Of a stretch of DNA of 64,000 nucleotides, positions 48,150 through 56,962 are shown one piece after another; positions within the stretch are counted from its first letter, which is position 1; every line of letters begins with the position of its first letter. Made by a program: the position numbers and the translations under genes. Source of the DNA: Acinetobacter sp. XS-4. GTDB lineage: Bacteria > Pseudomonadota > Gammaproteobacteria > Pseudomonadales > Moraxellaceae. The stretch lies in assembly GCF_023920705.1 (NCBI RefSeq), contig NZ_CP094657.1, positions 1,426,001 to 1,490,000 of the forward strand, given 5' to 3'. The notes under the pieces were generated by a model, which was not told the origin of the DNA, did not search any database, and saw nothing but the letters and a program-made list of their open reading frames with translations.

Positions 48150-48833
48150 ATGCTAAAAAAAATATGTCAGAGATTTCAAAAAAAACAGGGCTGTGTTGTC
48201 GTTGCTGGTCATGACTTACACTTAATCGAGCGTGATTTTGTAATTCTAGATAAAACGGCACAATTTCCACTACATCTTTATCAAGTTGTGCATGATTCGG
48301 CTGTGCAAAATATTCAAGTTCATTCTATAAACGATGGTGTGACAGCAGTCCATTTGAACTTAGTGAATGCAGATCATTTAAAAAACTTGGTGCGTTATAT
48401 CTCTAGTCAAAGACATACAATTGAGCTTTGTGTATTTCAGCCAAACTTTTCATCTTCGCCCAATATTGAGGCTTTATCTTTAGAAGAGATTGAACACAAT
48501 TGGCAGACCACAGGTTTAAGTGCAGTGAATGTAGCGCAAGCTGTGATTAAGCCTATGCTAAAACAGCAAAGGGGCACAGTTATTTTTCTTGGAGCCCCAT
48601 TTAGCAACTCGACTCATTACGATGTATTGAGTCAAAGCATGTTCGCGGGCATTCGTGCTTTAGCGCAGTCATTGGCAAGAGAGTTCCAGCCTAAAGGCAT
48701 TCATATCACCTATTGTATGGTTGAAAAATGGGATGGACAAAACCAGCACTTTATTTCATCTGTTAAGCAAATATGTCAACACATCTATGAGCAGCCTGAT
48801 TCGGCATGGAGCCAAGAACTCAGTCTATCTTGA
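48150..48833 (+). CDS. Degenerate SDR-like protein (third gene of GST operon)
   Basis: A 227-aa protein with the helices of an SDR C-terminal half (TTGLSAVNVAQAVIKPML, QRGTVIFLG) but no Gly-rich cofactor loop at the N terminus and no YxxxK: the Tyr157 segment reads YDVLSQS, with Ser in place of Lys. It is probably non-catalytic and may pair with the upstream SDR. It lies 9 bp after it. Confidence 0.7.
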   Translation: MLKKICQRFQKKQGCVVVAGHDLHLIERDFVILDKTAQFPLHLYQVVHDSAVQNIQVHSINDGVTAVHLNLVNADHLKNLVRYISSQRHTIELCVFQPNFSSSPNIEALSLEEIEHNWQTTGLSAVNVAQAVIKPMLKQQRGTVIFLGAPFSNSTHYDVLSQSMFAGIRALAQSLAREFQPKGIHITYCMVEKWDGQNQHFISSVKQICQHIYEQPDSAWSQELSLS

Positions 48834-48848
48834 GTTTTTTATCCTTTT

Positions 48849-49730
48849 TTATTCGACACCAACAACAGTCGTGATGTAGCTCGTTGTTAAAAGAATGGCT
48901 AGGCTTAATGACATTTCAAATAAAATGGCGTAACCCAACTGGTTTGCAAATTTTGAATGTTGTAAACGAGGAGTGAAATACCATTTGTTAAAGGCTGCTA
49001 GCAATAAAATACATAGCACAAAGAGTAGTTTTATAATGAATCCATGCCCATAAGGGGTATTGACTAGCGTATTGAAATCTTTAAGCAATAACAGGGCAAT
49101 AGTAACACCACAGACAAGTAAAACTCCGACAATAAAGGCTGCAATTTTTCCAAAAAGATGCATACGTTCTTTTAACGGTAGACCATGAATTATTCTGCTT
49201 GTTTTCCATAAGGGATAGAGTGAGCCCATCCATAAAGACATTGCGAGTACATGTGTTGCCAGTAAGATTTGCGCAAATAAGGATAAATTCGTGACATGGC
49301 CTAATTGAGAAAAACTGAAAACAATGGGTATTAATAGTAGAGCGAAAATCGATCCTTCAAATTTAGAAATCTGACTATTTCCACTGCTTAATTTTACGAG
49401 CATAAAGAGCAATAAAAGCAGAAAGCTCATTGATCGAATGATGTGGACGTGACCAATCGGCGTATTAATGAGTAGATTTATATAGTTACTATCCCACATA
49501 CCTAATAGGCCAATATTGGCAAAACTTCCGATCAGAATAAAGAAACCCAAACCACTTGAGATTAGTCCTAAACCTGCACCAACAGTGATGTATTTGATAA
49601 TAATTTTTTTAATTTCTGCATAGGGTCCAAGCAAGAAATAATAGAAGGCACCTCCAATAACAAATGCGGTTCCCAAATATAAAAAAACTTTAACAAGCCA
49701 AGTCGTATATATCCAAGTTTCAGGCGCCAT
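48849..49730 (-). CDS. copD: CopD-family copper resistance inner-membrane protein
   Basis: A 293-aa membrane protein with about eight helices, of the CopD/PcoD family. His residues in THVLAMSLWMGSLYPLWK and near PIGHVHIIRS are candidate metal ligands. It acts with CopC in periplasmic copper handling. The start at 49730 (MAPETW) has GAGA upstream and is preferred to 49748. It is downstream of copC on the same strand (70 bp), so it is probably co-transcribed. Confidence 0.85.
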   Translation of the reverse strand: MAPETWIYTTWLVKVFLYLGTAFVIGGAFYYFLLGPYAEIKKIIIKYITVGAGLGLISSGLGFFILIGSFANIGLLGMWDSNYINLLINTPIGHVHIIRSMSFLLLLLFMLVKLSSGNSQISKFEGSIFALLLIPIVFSFSQLGHVTNLSLFAQILLATHVLAMSLWMGSLYPLWKTSRIIHGLPLKERMHLFGKIAAFIVGVLLVCGVTIALLLLKDFNTLVNTPYGHGFIIKLLFVLCILLLAAFNKWYFTPRLQHSKFANQLGYAILFEMSLSLAILLTTSYITTVVGVE

Positions 49731-49800
49731 ATTCTTCTCTCTATACAATATGCCAGCTCATTGCTGGCATGGACTAGTGATACTTTTTTATTTTTCTGGT

Positions 49801-50172
49801 TTATTTAATAGTGAAAGTATATTCGCCACTCATGTTGTGACCATCAGAGCCCATTGTGGTCCATACTACGGTATATTTTCCTTTTTTTAGCTTTGGCACA
49901 GCGACTTCAAATGATTTTTTTAAATCATGGCTCACTTGGTAATTTAAAGGAATATCTGTACGTTGAGCATCAAGCAATTTAACGTTCATTAACATGACTT
50001 CGCCGCCAAAATTAAGCGTTATATTTTTAGGTTGACTTACTACCGAAGCATTAATGCCGGGGTTTGCACTTTCTAGGCTGACATGTGCAAATACGTTTGA
50101 AGCAGCAACAATCATAGTTGCTCCAACTAAAACATTGCGTAGAACAGTCATTTTGTTGTGAACAAGCTTCAT
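49801..50172 (-). CDS. copC: Periplasmic copper-binding protein CopC
   Basis: A 123-aa exported protein. A signal peptide ends at SNVFA; the mature N terminus HVSLESANP supplies the His of the Cu(II) site, and the second His is in SDGHNMSGEY. Family CopC (PcoC-like). Its operator-like box (50302-50320) resembles that of the CusRS promoter. It is followed by copD. Confidence 0.9.
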   Translation of the reverse strand: MKLVHNKMTVLRNVLVGATMIVAASNVFAHVSLESANPGINASVVSQPKNITLNFGGEVMLMNVKLLDAQRTDIPLNYQVSHDLKKSFEVAVPKLKKGKYTVVWTTMGSDGHNMSGEYTFTIK

Positions 50173-50301
50173 GTTTTGATCCTCTTAAACTGAATATTTG
50201 ACTAGGTAATAACCGAATTAAAATAAAGGGCGTACTTTATTGGTCACACTCTTGATATGTCTATTATTCAAGATAGAGAGAAACGTGTTGATGACTTCAA
50301 A

Positions 50302-50320
50302 ATTACATTTTTGTCATTTT
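50302..50320. promoter_or_regulatory. CusR/CopR-type operator candidate upstream of copC
   Basis: ATTACA-TTTT-TGTCATTTT: an imperfect inverted repeat with the same spacing and flanks as the site at 52542. It lies about 130 bp before the copC start codon. The pattern fits the metal-responsive TTACA-N4-TGTCA-like boxes of CusR/CopR regulators. Confidence 0.6.
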
Positions 50321-50426
50321 AAAAAAATCGAGAATTCATCAGTGCCAAAGAATTTTTCTGTTTTGGTAATATTTCTCAGTTAGAGCAATTTAACTAATAA
50401 ATGAATATGAGAGATCAGAAATACAC

Positions 50427-51809
50427 TTAATTTTGAAAGATAATTTTAAAAGTAATACGCCCGTCATCATAGTTCGCCTGAATAGTAGCTCCATGTACAT
50501 CAAGAATAGATTTGGTAATTGCTAACCCTAACCCTGTGCCTTCTTCAATTCGCTGTCTTGACGCATCTGTACGATAAAAACGATCAAATAATCGAGTGAG
50601 TTGTTCTTGTGATAGGGGGAAGCTTTCATTTTCAATGGTTAGTTCAGTTGTATCACTATTCTGTTGGCATTTAATTTTGATGATCGAATCTGATTTACCA
50701 TATTTGATTGCATTTGATAAAAGATTGCTAAGCGCTCGGCGTAACATTGAAGGATCACCCTCGACATAACCTTGACCAGTTTGTTTTAGTGACATGCCTT
50801 TTTCAGCAGCAATAGCGTCATAAAAATCAAATAATGCCGAGACTTCTTTGACTAGATTTACTTGTTGTAAGTTTGCTCTATATAAGCCATGTTCTGCTTT
50901 GGCAAGAAAGAGCATATCGGACACCATTCGGGCTAAACGTTCAAACTCTTCCAAGTTGGAAAATAGAATTTCCTGATAGGTAGCGATATCTCGACTACGC
51001 GATAGACAAACTTGGGTTTGAGTCATCAAGTTGTTAATTGGTGTTCTAATTTCATGAGCAAGATCAGATGAAAAATCTGAGAGTTTTCCTACGGCTGTTT
51101 CTAGTCGATCTAACATATCGTTAAATGCGATAGCTAACGATTTCAGTTCAGTTGGTGTGTTGTCGACTTCTAAACGCTCGGAAAGATGCTGAGCTGAAAT
51201 GCCTTCTGCAACCTTTGCCATGTTTTGAACTGGACGGAGCCCACGCCAAGCAGCAAACCACCCCAAGAGCATCAAACAAATTGTACCAATAACACCGATA
51301 TATAAGAGCTGACGTCTAAAATCGTTTAAGAAATGTAGGTGCTCAGATGTGTCAATACCCACAATAATTTGAGCCGATGGAATAGCACTATTTTGATCGA
51401 AAGACTTTTTATAAATTAAGCCATGATAAATTTTATTTTGGACTTTCCATTCAAGCCATGGACCATGTTTAGATTTTACTAATGTTTTACTCTTAAGCGC
51501 TGTTGGCGATGAGCTAAAAATAATTTGACCGCTCGGGCGCTCTATTTGTACGATCAGGTCGTGATGTCCAACTAAGGCATCTTTTAAATATAAGTTTAAT
51601 TCAGAAGGATTGTGATGATTTTGCTCAAGTAGGTTCTCTACAAGTTGAATTTTACCTTCTAATTGAGTTCTATCTTGAGTTTCAAAATGATGCATGACGA
51701 GTTGGTGAATGACCAATCCCATAATCATTAAGATAATAACCGTAGAAAAAGAAAAAAGAATTGCAATACGAAAGCTGATCGCATTAAACAGTTTATTAGG
51801 CATCTTCAA
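50427..51809 (-). CDS. cusS: Heavy-metal sensor histidine kinase (CusS-like)
   Basis: A 460-aa membrane kinase. Helix 1 (about 12-34), a periplasmic sensor region, helix 2 (about 165-188), HAMP, then the H box [14 protein letters not shown] (His phosphoacceptor) and the ATP-binding N and G boxes ([15 protein letters not shown]). It belongs to the CusS/IrlS family for copper/silver. It overlaps the response regulator by 14 bp. Confidence 0.9.
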   Translation of the reverse strand: MKMPNKLFNAISFRIAILFSFSTVIILMIMGLVIHQLVMHHFETQDRTQLEGKIQLVENLLEQNHHNPSELNLYLKDALVGHHDLIVQIERPSGQIIFSSSPTALKSKTLVKSKHGPWLEWKVQNKIYHGLIYKKSFDQNSAIPSAQIIVGIDTSEHLHFLNDFRRQLLYIGVIGTICLMLLGWFAAWRGLRPVQNMAKVAEGISAQHLSERLEVDNTPTELKSLAIAFNDMLDRLETAVGKLSDFSSDLAHEIRTPINNLMTQTQVCLSRSRDIATYQEILFSNLEEFERLARMVSDMLFLAKAEHGLYRANLQQVNLVKEVSALFDFYDAIAAEKGMSLKQTGQGYVEGDPSMLRRALSNLLSNAIKYGKSDSIIKIKCQQNSDTTELTIENESFPLSQEQLTRLFDRFYRTDASRQRIEEGTGLGLAITKSILDVHGATIQANYDDGRITFKIIFQN

Positions 51810-52476
51810 CCTCTAAAACATAGCCCATTCCTCGTATGTTCTTGATCAGCTTAGGGCTGAAATTACTATCTATTTTATTTCTTAAACGTTTAATAGCGAC
51901 TTCTACAACATTGGTATCACTATCAAAATTCATATCCCATATTTGAGAGGCAATGAGGGTGCGAGGTAAGATTTCTCCACGTCTACGCATGAATAATTCC
52001 ATCAATGCAAATTCTTTAGCTGTTAAGTCAATACGTTGACCCGCTCGAGTGACACGACGCTTACGTAAATCAAGTTCAAGATCGGCAATGGTAATAATAT
52101 TGCTGTCTTCTTTTTGCTGCCCGCGGCGGAGTAGGCTTTTTACTCTGGCTAGTAGCTCAGCAAAAGCAAAAGGTTTTACTAGATAATCATCGGCCCCGAG
52201 TTCTAGACCTTTAACTCTGTCTTCAATTTGATCACGTGCAGAAAGAAAGAGAATGGGCATAGTTTTACCGCTTTTTCGGATATCGTTAATGATGTTCCAA
52301 CCATCTAACTTAGGTAACATCACATCCAGAATAATCAAGTCATATTCTTCTACAAGCGCTTGATGCTTACCTGATAATCCATCAGTCACCCAATCGGTAA
52401 TATATCCAGCTTCAGATAAACCTTGTTTAAGGTAATCACCTGTTTTTATTTCATCTTCAACCAATAAGATTCTCAT
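51796..52476 (-). CDS. cusR: Copper-responsive OmpR-type response regulator (CusR-like)
   Basis: A 226-aa regulator. Phospho-acceptor Asp lies in [16 protein letters not shown] (about residue 51); Lys of the receiver is in [16 protein letters not shown]. The C-terminal winged helix is OmpR-type. It probably binds the two boxes at 50302 and 52542. It lies upstream of cusS and is divergent from the Met/His-rich peptide gene. Confidence 0.92.
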   Translation of the reverse strand: MRILLVEDEIKTGDYLKQGLSEAGYITDWVTDGLSGKHQALVEEYDLIILDVMLPKLDGWNIINDIRKSGKTMPILFLSARDQIEDRVKGLELGADDYLVKPFAFAELLARVKSLLRRGQQKEDSNIITIADLELDLRKRRVTRAGQRIDLTAKEFALMELFMRRRGEILPRTLIASQIWDMNFDSDTNVVEVAIKRLRNKIDSNFSPKLIKNIRGMGYVLEVEDA

Positions 52477-52541
52477 TTATAAAAAATCTCATATTATTCA
52501 CTGAGAATATAATAACGTTATAAATACATGATTCGGCGTAG

Positions 52542-52560
52542 ATTACAAAAATGTCATTTT
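52542..52560. promoter_or_regulatory. CusR-type operator candidate in the cusR divergent promoter
   Basis: ATTACA-AAAA-TGTCATTTT, the same architecture as the copC box at 50302. It lies 66 bp from cusR and 68 bp from the divergent exported-peptide gene, so it can serve both promoters. Confidence 0.6.
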
Positions 52561-52627
52561 CAGGTCACTTAGATGTCCATTGGAAGCCTATAGGGTATTT
52601 AGATAAAGTTAATTTTTGGATCTAAAA

Positions 52628-52900
52628 ATGAAAACTCTATTTCGCCGTAGTTTAACAACGCTTATGTGTGTTGGTGCTTTAATCACTGGAACCCAGTCTT
52701 GGGCAGAAGATGCAAAACAAACAACGTCTGTGAATGCGGAAATTAAGACAAATTTGAAGGCACAAGAAAAATGCACAAAACCTTGTAGCATGAAGAATGA
52801 TGGAAAAATGCAGCAAGGCCATATGCAGCATGAGCATGGCAATATGGCAGATATGTCTCAAATGGATCATTCTAAAATGATGAACATGTCAGATAAGTAA
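52628..52900 (+). CDS. Small exported Met/His-rich copper-binding-type peptide
   Basis: A 90-aa protein. A signal peptide (MKTLFRRSLTTLMCVGALITGTQSWA) leads to a mature part with two Cys (EKCTKPCSM) and then a tail rich in Met and His (GHMQHEHGNMADMSQMDHSKMM), typical of periplasmic copper buffers. It shares the divergent box with cusR, which suggests copper induction. No family is assigned beyond this. Confidence 0.7.
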   Translation: MKTLFRRSLTTLMCVGALITGTQSWAEDAKQTTSVNAEIKTNLKAQEKCTKPCSMKNDGKMQQGHMQHEHGNMADMSQMDHSKMMNMSDK

Positions 52901-52922
52901 AAGAGTAAATATATAAAAGAGT

Positions 52923-52964
52923 AAAGAGCACTGTTTTAGTAAGTATGGTTAAACAGTGCTCTTT
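52923..52964. terminator. Bidirectional hairpin between convergent genes
   Basis: Perfect 14-bp stem AAAGAGCACTGTTT / AAACAGTGCTCTTT with a 14-nt loop, between the Met/His-rich peptide gene and the 111-aa gene. The T tract is short on both strands, so efficiency is uncertain. Confidence 0.6.
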
Positions 52965-52981
52965 GAGGATCCAATAAGGGA

Positions 52982-53317
52982 TTAACTTAAGAAAGCAGTA
53001 AAACTCTTGCATTTGAAACTTAAGTCTTCATCTTCCACTTGTCTGATTTCATAATTAACATTATCCCACTGATTTTTGTGCTTTTCGATAATTAAAGAAG
53101 GGAATTGTTGAAAATTATTTCTAAAACTATCATTCAGACTTAAATCTGAAATATAGTAAAAGCATACATTGAGTTTTGGGGCTGAAGGATCATGTAAATC
53201 CTTAGATAGAATTAAAATAAGGTTGTAGCAATTCATTATAGGATCATGTTCTATTTTGAATGTATCTACATGATCAAAATTAAAAAAATTCCCATTCATT
53301 TCGTCTAGGTCTAACAT
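52982..53317 (-). CDS. Hypothetical protein, 111 aa
   Basis: Unknown soluble protein, opening MLDLDEMNGNFFNFD, rich in Asn and aromatic residues, no signal peptide. The start at 53317 is fixed by AAGGA 6 nt upstream; an in-frame ATG at 53371 is less likely. It lies between the copper cluster and the hairpin element. Low G+C and lack of recognised relatives suggest accessory origin, which is inference. Confidence 0.55.
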   Translation of the reverse strand: MLDLDEMNGNFFNFDHVDTFKIEHDPIMNCYNLILILSKDLHDPSAPKLNVCFYYISDLSLNDSFRNNFQQFPSLIIEKHKNQWDNVNYEIRQVEDEDLSFKCKSFTAFLS

Positions 53318-53510
53318 AATTATCCTTATTTTAAAGTAGTTGATGAAATATATAATTAAGTTGTAGTTCATATTAACTAAAGACGAGCTAATAATGAATT
53401 TTTAACAAAGTAATTAAATATTCTAATCCAATGAAAAACAATAATTATTTAACCATTTTCTAGCCAATATCACATTGACACTCAAAACCTCTACGATTAT
53501 TCTTTGCCTG

Positions 53511-53666
53511 CTGGCCACATTGCCAGTCGGTTTTAGCAGACCGTTTTCATCTAGGACATCAAAAAAGCAATTTTTTGGTGTCGAACTCGTTCGTCTCCCT
53601 TCGTAGCGGTAGGACGGAGGAGGGACGCCCTCGGGCGTGCCGGTTCCTAGATGACTGGTCTGCTAA
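53511..53666. other. Compact multi-hairpin element (structured DNA/RNA, unknown)
   Basis: A closing stem pairs TTAGCAGACC and TCATCTAGGA (53533-53556) with their complements at 53645-53666 (two 10-bp blocks around a small internal loop). Inside are GACATCAAAAAA-GCAA-TTTTTTGGTGTC (53555-53582, GNRA loop on the plus strand), TCCCTTCGT / ACGGA..GGGA (53597-53624) and ACGCC-CTCG-GGCGT (53625-53638). A further hairpin CTGGC / GCCAG precedes it (53511-53526). The G+C content is well above its surroundings. It may be a structured ncRNA or the remnant of a replicon origin; unknown. Confidence 0.5.
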
Positions 53667-53675
53667 CCCTTCTTC

Positions 53676-53715
53676 GTTCTGCCACCATAATCATTTAGCA
53701 GTGATTTGGCAGAAC
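53676..53715. terminator. Hairpin at the 3' end of the 74/79-aa gene
   Basis: GTTCTGCCA (53676-53684) and AATCA pair with TGATT and TGGCAGAAC (53707-53715), forming a strong bulged stem that spans the stop codon of the leftward gene. There is no T tract, so it may not terminate. Confidence 0.5.
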
Positions 53716-53919
53716 TTCTATTTCATCTAGGAGTTCGCAGATGCGTACTATTTCTTCTTTATTGGCCTTTGCCAAAATTTCTTTATTCATATCATTTAAA
53801 CGGTCTTTAAAAAGGTTTAATCGACTATAGGTTTTAACCTCTAGATCATTACGACTAAAAATCATAGCAACAATAAACCTGAGATAGGCGAGCACACCTT
53901 TTTTGTGCCGCTTTTGCAT
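53695..53919 (-). CDS. Hypothetical protein, 74 aa, helical, basic/acidic
   Basis: Reads MQKRHKKGVLAYLRFIVAMIF and ends in a helical charged tail (NKEEIVRICELLDEIEVLPNHC). The basic N terminus and hydrophobic segment are followed by an amphipathic helix. An in-frame GTG at 53934 would give 79 aa. Unknown family. It is directly next to the multi-hairpin element and to a divergent TetR gene, which suggests a small mobile remnant; this is inference. Confidence 0.5.
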   Translation of the reverse strand: MQKRHKKGVLAYLRFIVAMIFSRNDLEVKTYSRLNLFKDRLNDMNKEILAKANKEEIVRICELLDEIEVLPNHC

Positions 53920-54003
53920 ACCTGTTTTTAGCACTCATTTTAAGAGTGACAGCATTTTTATCTCATTTATATACAACAAAAAATTATTTTAAACGGTATA
54001 TCT

Positions 54004-54555
54004 ATGCCAAATTTAGAATCTTCATTTAGAGCATTACGCGTGCTCCACGCTGCAAAAGATTTATTTAATCAACATGGGTTTTACATCGGAGTTGACCGAA
54101 TTGTTGAGGAAGCCAAAATTCCCAAAGCCACTTTTTATAATTACTTTCACTCCAAAGAAAGGCTCATTCAGATGAGCTTAACTTTTCAAACAGATGCATT
54201 AAAACATGAGGTATTTTTGATTATTCATTCGTACCATGAACTTATGGTGTTCGATAAGTTCAAGAAAATCTATTTCTTACATGCGAACTTAGATGGCTTT
54301 TATCGATTGCCATTTAAAGCCATTTTTGAAATTGAAAAGCTTTATCCAACTGCCTATAAACTCGTGATTGACTATCGAAATTGGTTCATTAAAGAAATTT
54401 ATAAGCTGATTTTAACCGTAAAAGTTACTGCTACACTTGAAGATGCCTACATGTTTTTGTTTGTGATTGATGGAGCAATGGTTCAACTTTTAAGTGCAAA
54501 TAAGATCGATGAAAGAGATAAGTTATTAGAATATTTTATGTCGATGCTCGCTTAG
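54004..54555 (+). CDS. TetR-family transcriptional regulator
   Basis: A 183-aa regulator. The N-terminal HTH spans residues 8-55 (AAKDLFNQHGFYIGVDRIVEEAKIPKATFYNYF). The C-terminal ligand domain is helical. The target is unknown; it converges on the TonB-receptor gene. A terminator follows. Confidence 0.85.
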   Translation: MPNLESSFRALRVLHAAKDLFNQHGFYIGVDRIVEEAKIPKATFYNYFHSKERLIQMSLTFQTDALKHEVFLIIHSYHELMVFDKFKKIYFLHANLDGFYRLPFKAIFEIEKLYPTAYKLVIDYRNWFIKEIYKLILTVKVTATLEDAYMFLFVIDGAMVQLLSANKIDERDKLLEYFMSMLA

Positions 54556-54581
54556 GTTGAGTAGAAGTTTAATACTTATAA

Positions 54582-54609
54582 AAAAGCCCTCAGAAGAGGG
54601 CTTTTCTTT
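54582..54609. terminator. Bidirectional terminator
   Basis: Stem AAAAGCCCTC / GAGGGCTTTT, loop AGAA, between the TetR gene and the convergent TonB receptor. Confidence 0.85.
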
Positions 54610-54623
54610 AATTTGATTGAGTT

Positions 54624-56816
54624 TTAAAAGTCAAAAGAGGTTTGTAGATAGAAAGTACGCGGCAGTCCTACATACTTACCACCAGTAGAGTCTGTTGAGC
54701 GCGTAAAATATTGCTTATCAAAGACGTTTTTGATTCCACCAGCGATTTTTAAACCTTTAACTTGTGAACTTAAGTCATAAGAGGTACGTAGCGCAAAAGT
54801 GGTATAACCCGGAATATCGCCATATTTACCATCAGCAGTTTCTTCTGTTTGATAGACATTACTATCAGGAAGATCTGGTGAATGCTGCTTTGACTGCGCA
54901 AACATATCAGCATTTAATGACCATTTATCCACGGTATAACCTAATCCAATATTACCGACATGACGCGAGTAAAATGGTAAGTCTTTATCTTTAAATTGAC
55001 CTGCTTCGGCGACTGCTTTGGTGAAAGTATAGTTGCCATATACTTTTAAGCCTTCTAATGCATCTGTTAATTGACCGAAATCATAGCTAATACCAGTTTC
55101 GATACCTTTATGGCTGGTTGCCCCTAAGTCAGTCCAGATTCCGTTATTACCGGCATCACGGACCAATGAAAGTTCTTTATCAAAGTCTAGATAGAACACA
55201 GTAAATTCAGCATTTAAACCATTACCTAGATATTTGGTTCCGATTTCATAGTTATTCGATTTTTCAGGATGTAAACCTTCGGTTGTAGCCGTTGCGGTTG
55301 TTCCTTCAAGACGTGCTAATTGGCTGTATTGCTGTGGACCAAAAGATACACCAGCGTTTGCAAATATATTCCAATTTTCATTTGCTGAGTACATCACAGA
55401 CAAGCTTGGTAAAAATTCGTCTGAATCAATTTTTGGATAAACTGTATTCGCTATCCCATTTTTGTCATAGCCACTGAAGCTATTATGGGTTTCAATTGAT
55501 TCGAATCGAACGCCCGGTGTAATCGTCCAGCGGCCGAGCTCCATACGGTTGTCGACATATACCGCATGCGCTTTAGTACCACCTTCGCTACTGCTACGTG
55601 GAGCAAAATCTGGAGCTGATGAATCTGCTGCATAAGATGCGGTACGACCGGCAAACTCAGAACTTTCTTCTTTTAAGTAGCGATAGCCTACCGTTACTTC
55701 ATTTTGAGTATTACCAAGTTCATAAATACGAGAGTAACGTGGTTCAATTGCATAGACCTTGTAGTCGCGTGGAGCAGAGTCGAGGCGCTTGTCACCACTC
55801 GCTAACACAGTCTCAAGATTACTTGTGCGGAAAGAATCAATGTAATAGCTCAGAACTTCGAAGTTATTTTTTTCATCTTTATGGTTATAACGTAAAGAGA
55901 CATCAGTACGTCGACCTGCAAAATAGTTTTTTTCACCAGAAGATTGATAAGGATTTTCTGCGTATTGGGCTTGAGTTAAACCCTCTGGCATTTCGCCTCG
56001 ACCTTCATAATGATGCAGATTTAAAGCGACCGAGTCTTTATCATTAAATTGATAAGCAGACTTTAACATTACATCATCGATATCAATTTTGTTATTTGCT
56101 TCTCGATAGTTGTTTCCTTTACTCCCTGAGTACAAGAGGGCAAGGCCTAATCCATTGTCTAAAGTTCCCCCTACAAATAGATTAGGGCTGAACTTTACTT
56201 GGTCAGTGCCAGAAGCATATTCTGAAGTTAGGCTAACAGTTCCACTAAAATCTTGAGGAATTGATCGGGTCGCAAAGTTAATAATTCCACCTACGTTTTG
56301 AGGCCCAAAACGAACAGATCCAGCACCACGCACTACGTCGACTGACTCAATATTACCAATTGAAACAGGTGCTAAAGATAATTGTGGCTGGCCATAAGGT
56401 GCAAATGAAAGCGGAACGCCATCTAATAAAACTGTTGAGCGAGGTGATAGGCGAGATGCTAACCCACGGACACCAATATTGAGTGAAACATCACTACCAC
56501 CTGTTCCACTACTATCTTGAGCTTGAACTCCAGGAATTTGTTTTAAAGCCTCTCTTATTGAAGTTGCAGCAGTTTCATCCAAACGTTTGCGGTCAACAAT
56601 AGTTCGAGCACCAGCATGCTTGTGAACAGTTTCAGCATTTGCTTCTTCTAACCAGTTACCTTGTGCCTTAATGGTGATGGTCGGTAATGCGCTAGTGGTT
56701 GTATCTTCAGCATATGCAGGAAGTGCTAAATAAGTACAAGCTAGTCCGATTACATAGCTCAGCGTAGAAACTTTGAACTTGAAATTTGGGAGTGAAAGAG
56801 AGGTTGAGCGGTCCAT
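54624..56816 (-). CDS. TonB-dependent outer-membrane receptor (FecA-like)
   Basis: A 730-aa TonB-dependent receptor. A signal peptide (ending PAYA) is followed by the TonB box region (TITIKAQGN), the plug (about 50-180; SIREALKQIPGVQ and the RGLASRLSPRSTVLLDGVPL region) and a 22-strand barrel ending in LQTSFDF (terminal Phe). The plug pattern resembles FecA-type ferric-citrate receptors; the substrate is unproven. The start at 56816 follows the Fur box; the longer ORF from 56915 would read through it and is rejected. Regulated by iron by inference. Confidence 0.85.
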   Translation of the reverse strand: MDRSTSLSLPNFKFKVSTLSYVIGLACTYLALPAYAEDTTTSALPTITIKAQGNWLEEANAETVHKHAGARTIVDRKRLDETAATSIREALKQIPGVQAQDSSGTGGSDVSLNIGVRGLASRLSPRSTVLLDGVPLSFAPYGQPQLSLAPVSIGNIESVDVVRGAGSVRFGPQNVGGIINFATRSIPQDFSGTVSLTSEYASGTDQVKFSPNLFVGGTLDNGLGLALLYSGSKGNNYREANNKIDIDDVMLKSAYQFNDKDSVALNLHHYEGRGEMPEGLTQAQYAENPYQSSGEKNYFAGRRTDVSLRYNHKDEKNNFEVLSYYIDSFRTSNLETVLASGDKRLDSAPRDYKVYAIEPRYSRIYELGNTQNEVTVGYRYLKEESSEFAGRTASYAADSSAPDFAPRSSSEGGTKAHAVYVDNRMELGRWTITPGVRFESIETHNSFSGYDKNGIANTVYPKIDSDEFLPSLSVMYSANENWNIFANAGVSFGPQQYSQLARLEGTTATATTEGLHPEKSNNYEIGTKYLGNGLNAEFTVFYLDFDKELSLVRDAGNNGIWTDLGATSHKGIETGISYDFGQLTDALEGLKVYGNYTFTKAVAEAGQFKDKDLPFYSRHVGNIGLGYTVDKWSLNADMFAQSKQHSPDLPDSNVYQTEETADGKYGDIPGYTTFALRTSYDLSSQVKGLKIAGGIKNVFDKQYFTRSTDSTGGKYVGLPRTFYLQTSFDF

Positions 56817-56839
56817 GTTGATGTATCGAAATCCTAAAC

Positions 56840-56858
56840 GATAATTATAATCATTATA
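56840..56858. promoter_or_regulatory. Fur box upstream of the TonB receptor
   Basis: GATAATTATAATCATTATA matches 17 of 19 positions of the Fur consensus GATAATGATAATCATTATC. It lies 24 bp upstream of the start codon. Confidence 0.8.
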
Positions 56859-56962
56859 GCGAAAAAGTAACAAAATTTTATAAATTGGTCTATTTTTTCT
56901 CGGAATTTTAAACAATTTCTAAAATAAATGGGTGTTAAAAGTAGAAGTATAGAATAGAACTC

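Noticed and set aside
53511..53715. Integron attC site or retron msr/msd
   Set aside because: The conserved attC core (RYYYAAC/GTTRRRY) is absent, and there is no reverse transcriptase or integrase nearby.
54764..56047. Several plus-strand ORFs within the TonB receptor
   Set aside because: They are antisense shadows of the receptor; codon usage and lack of ribosome sites do not support them.
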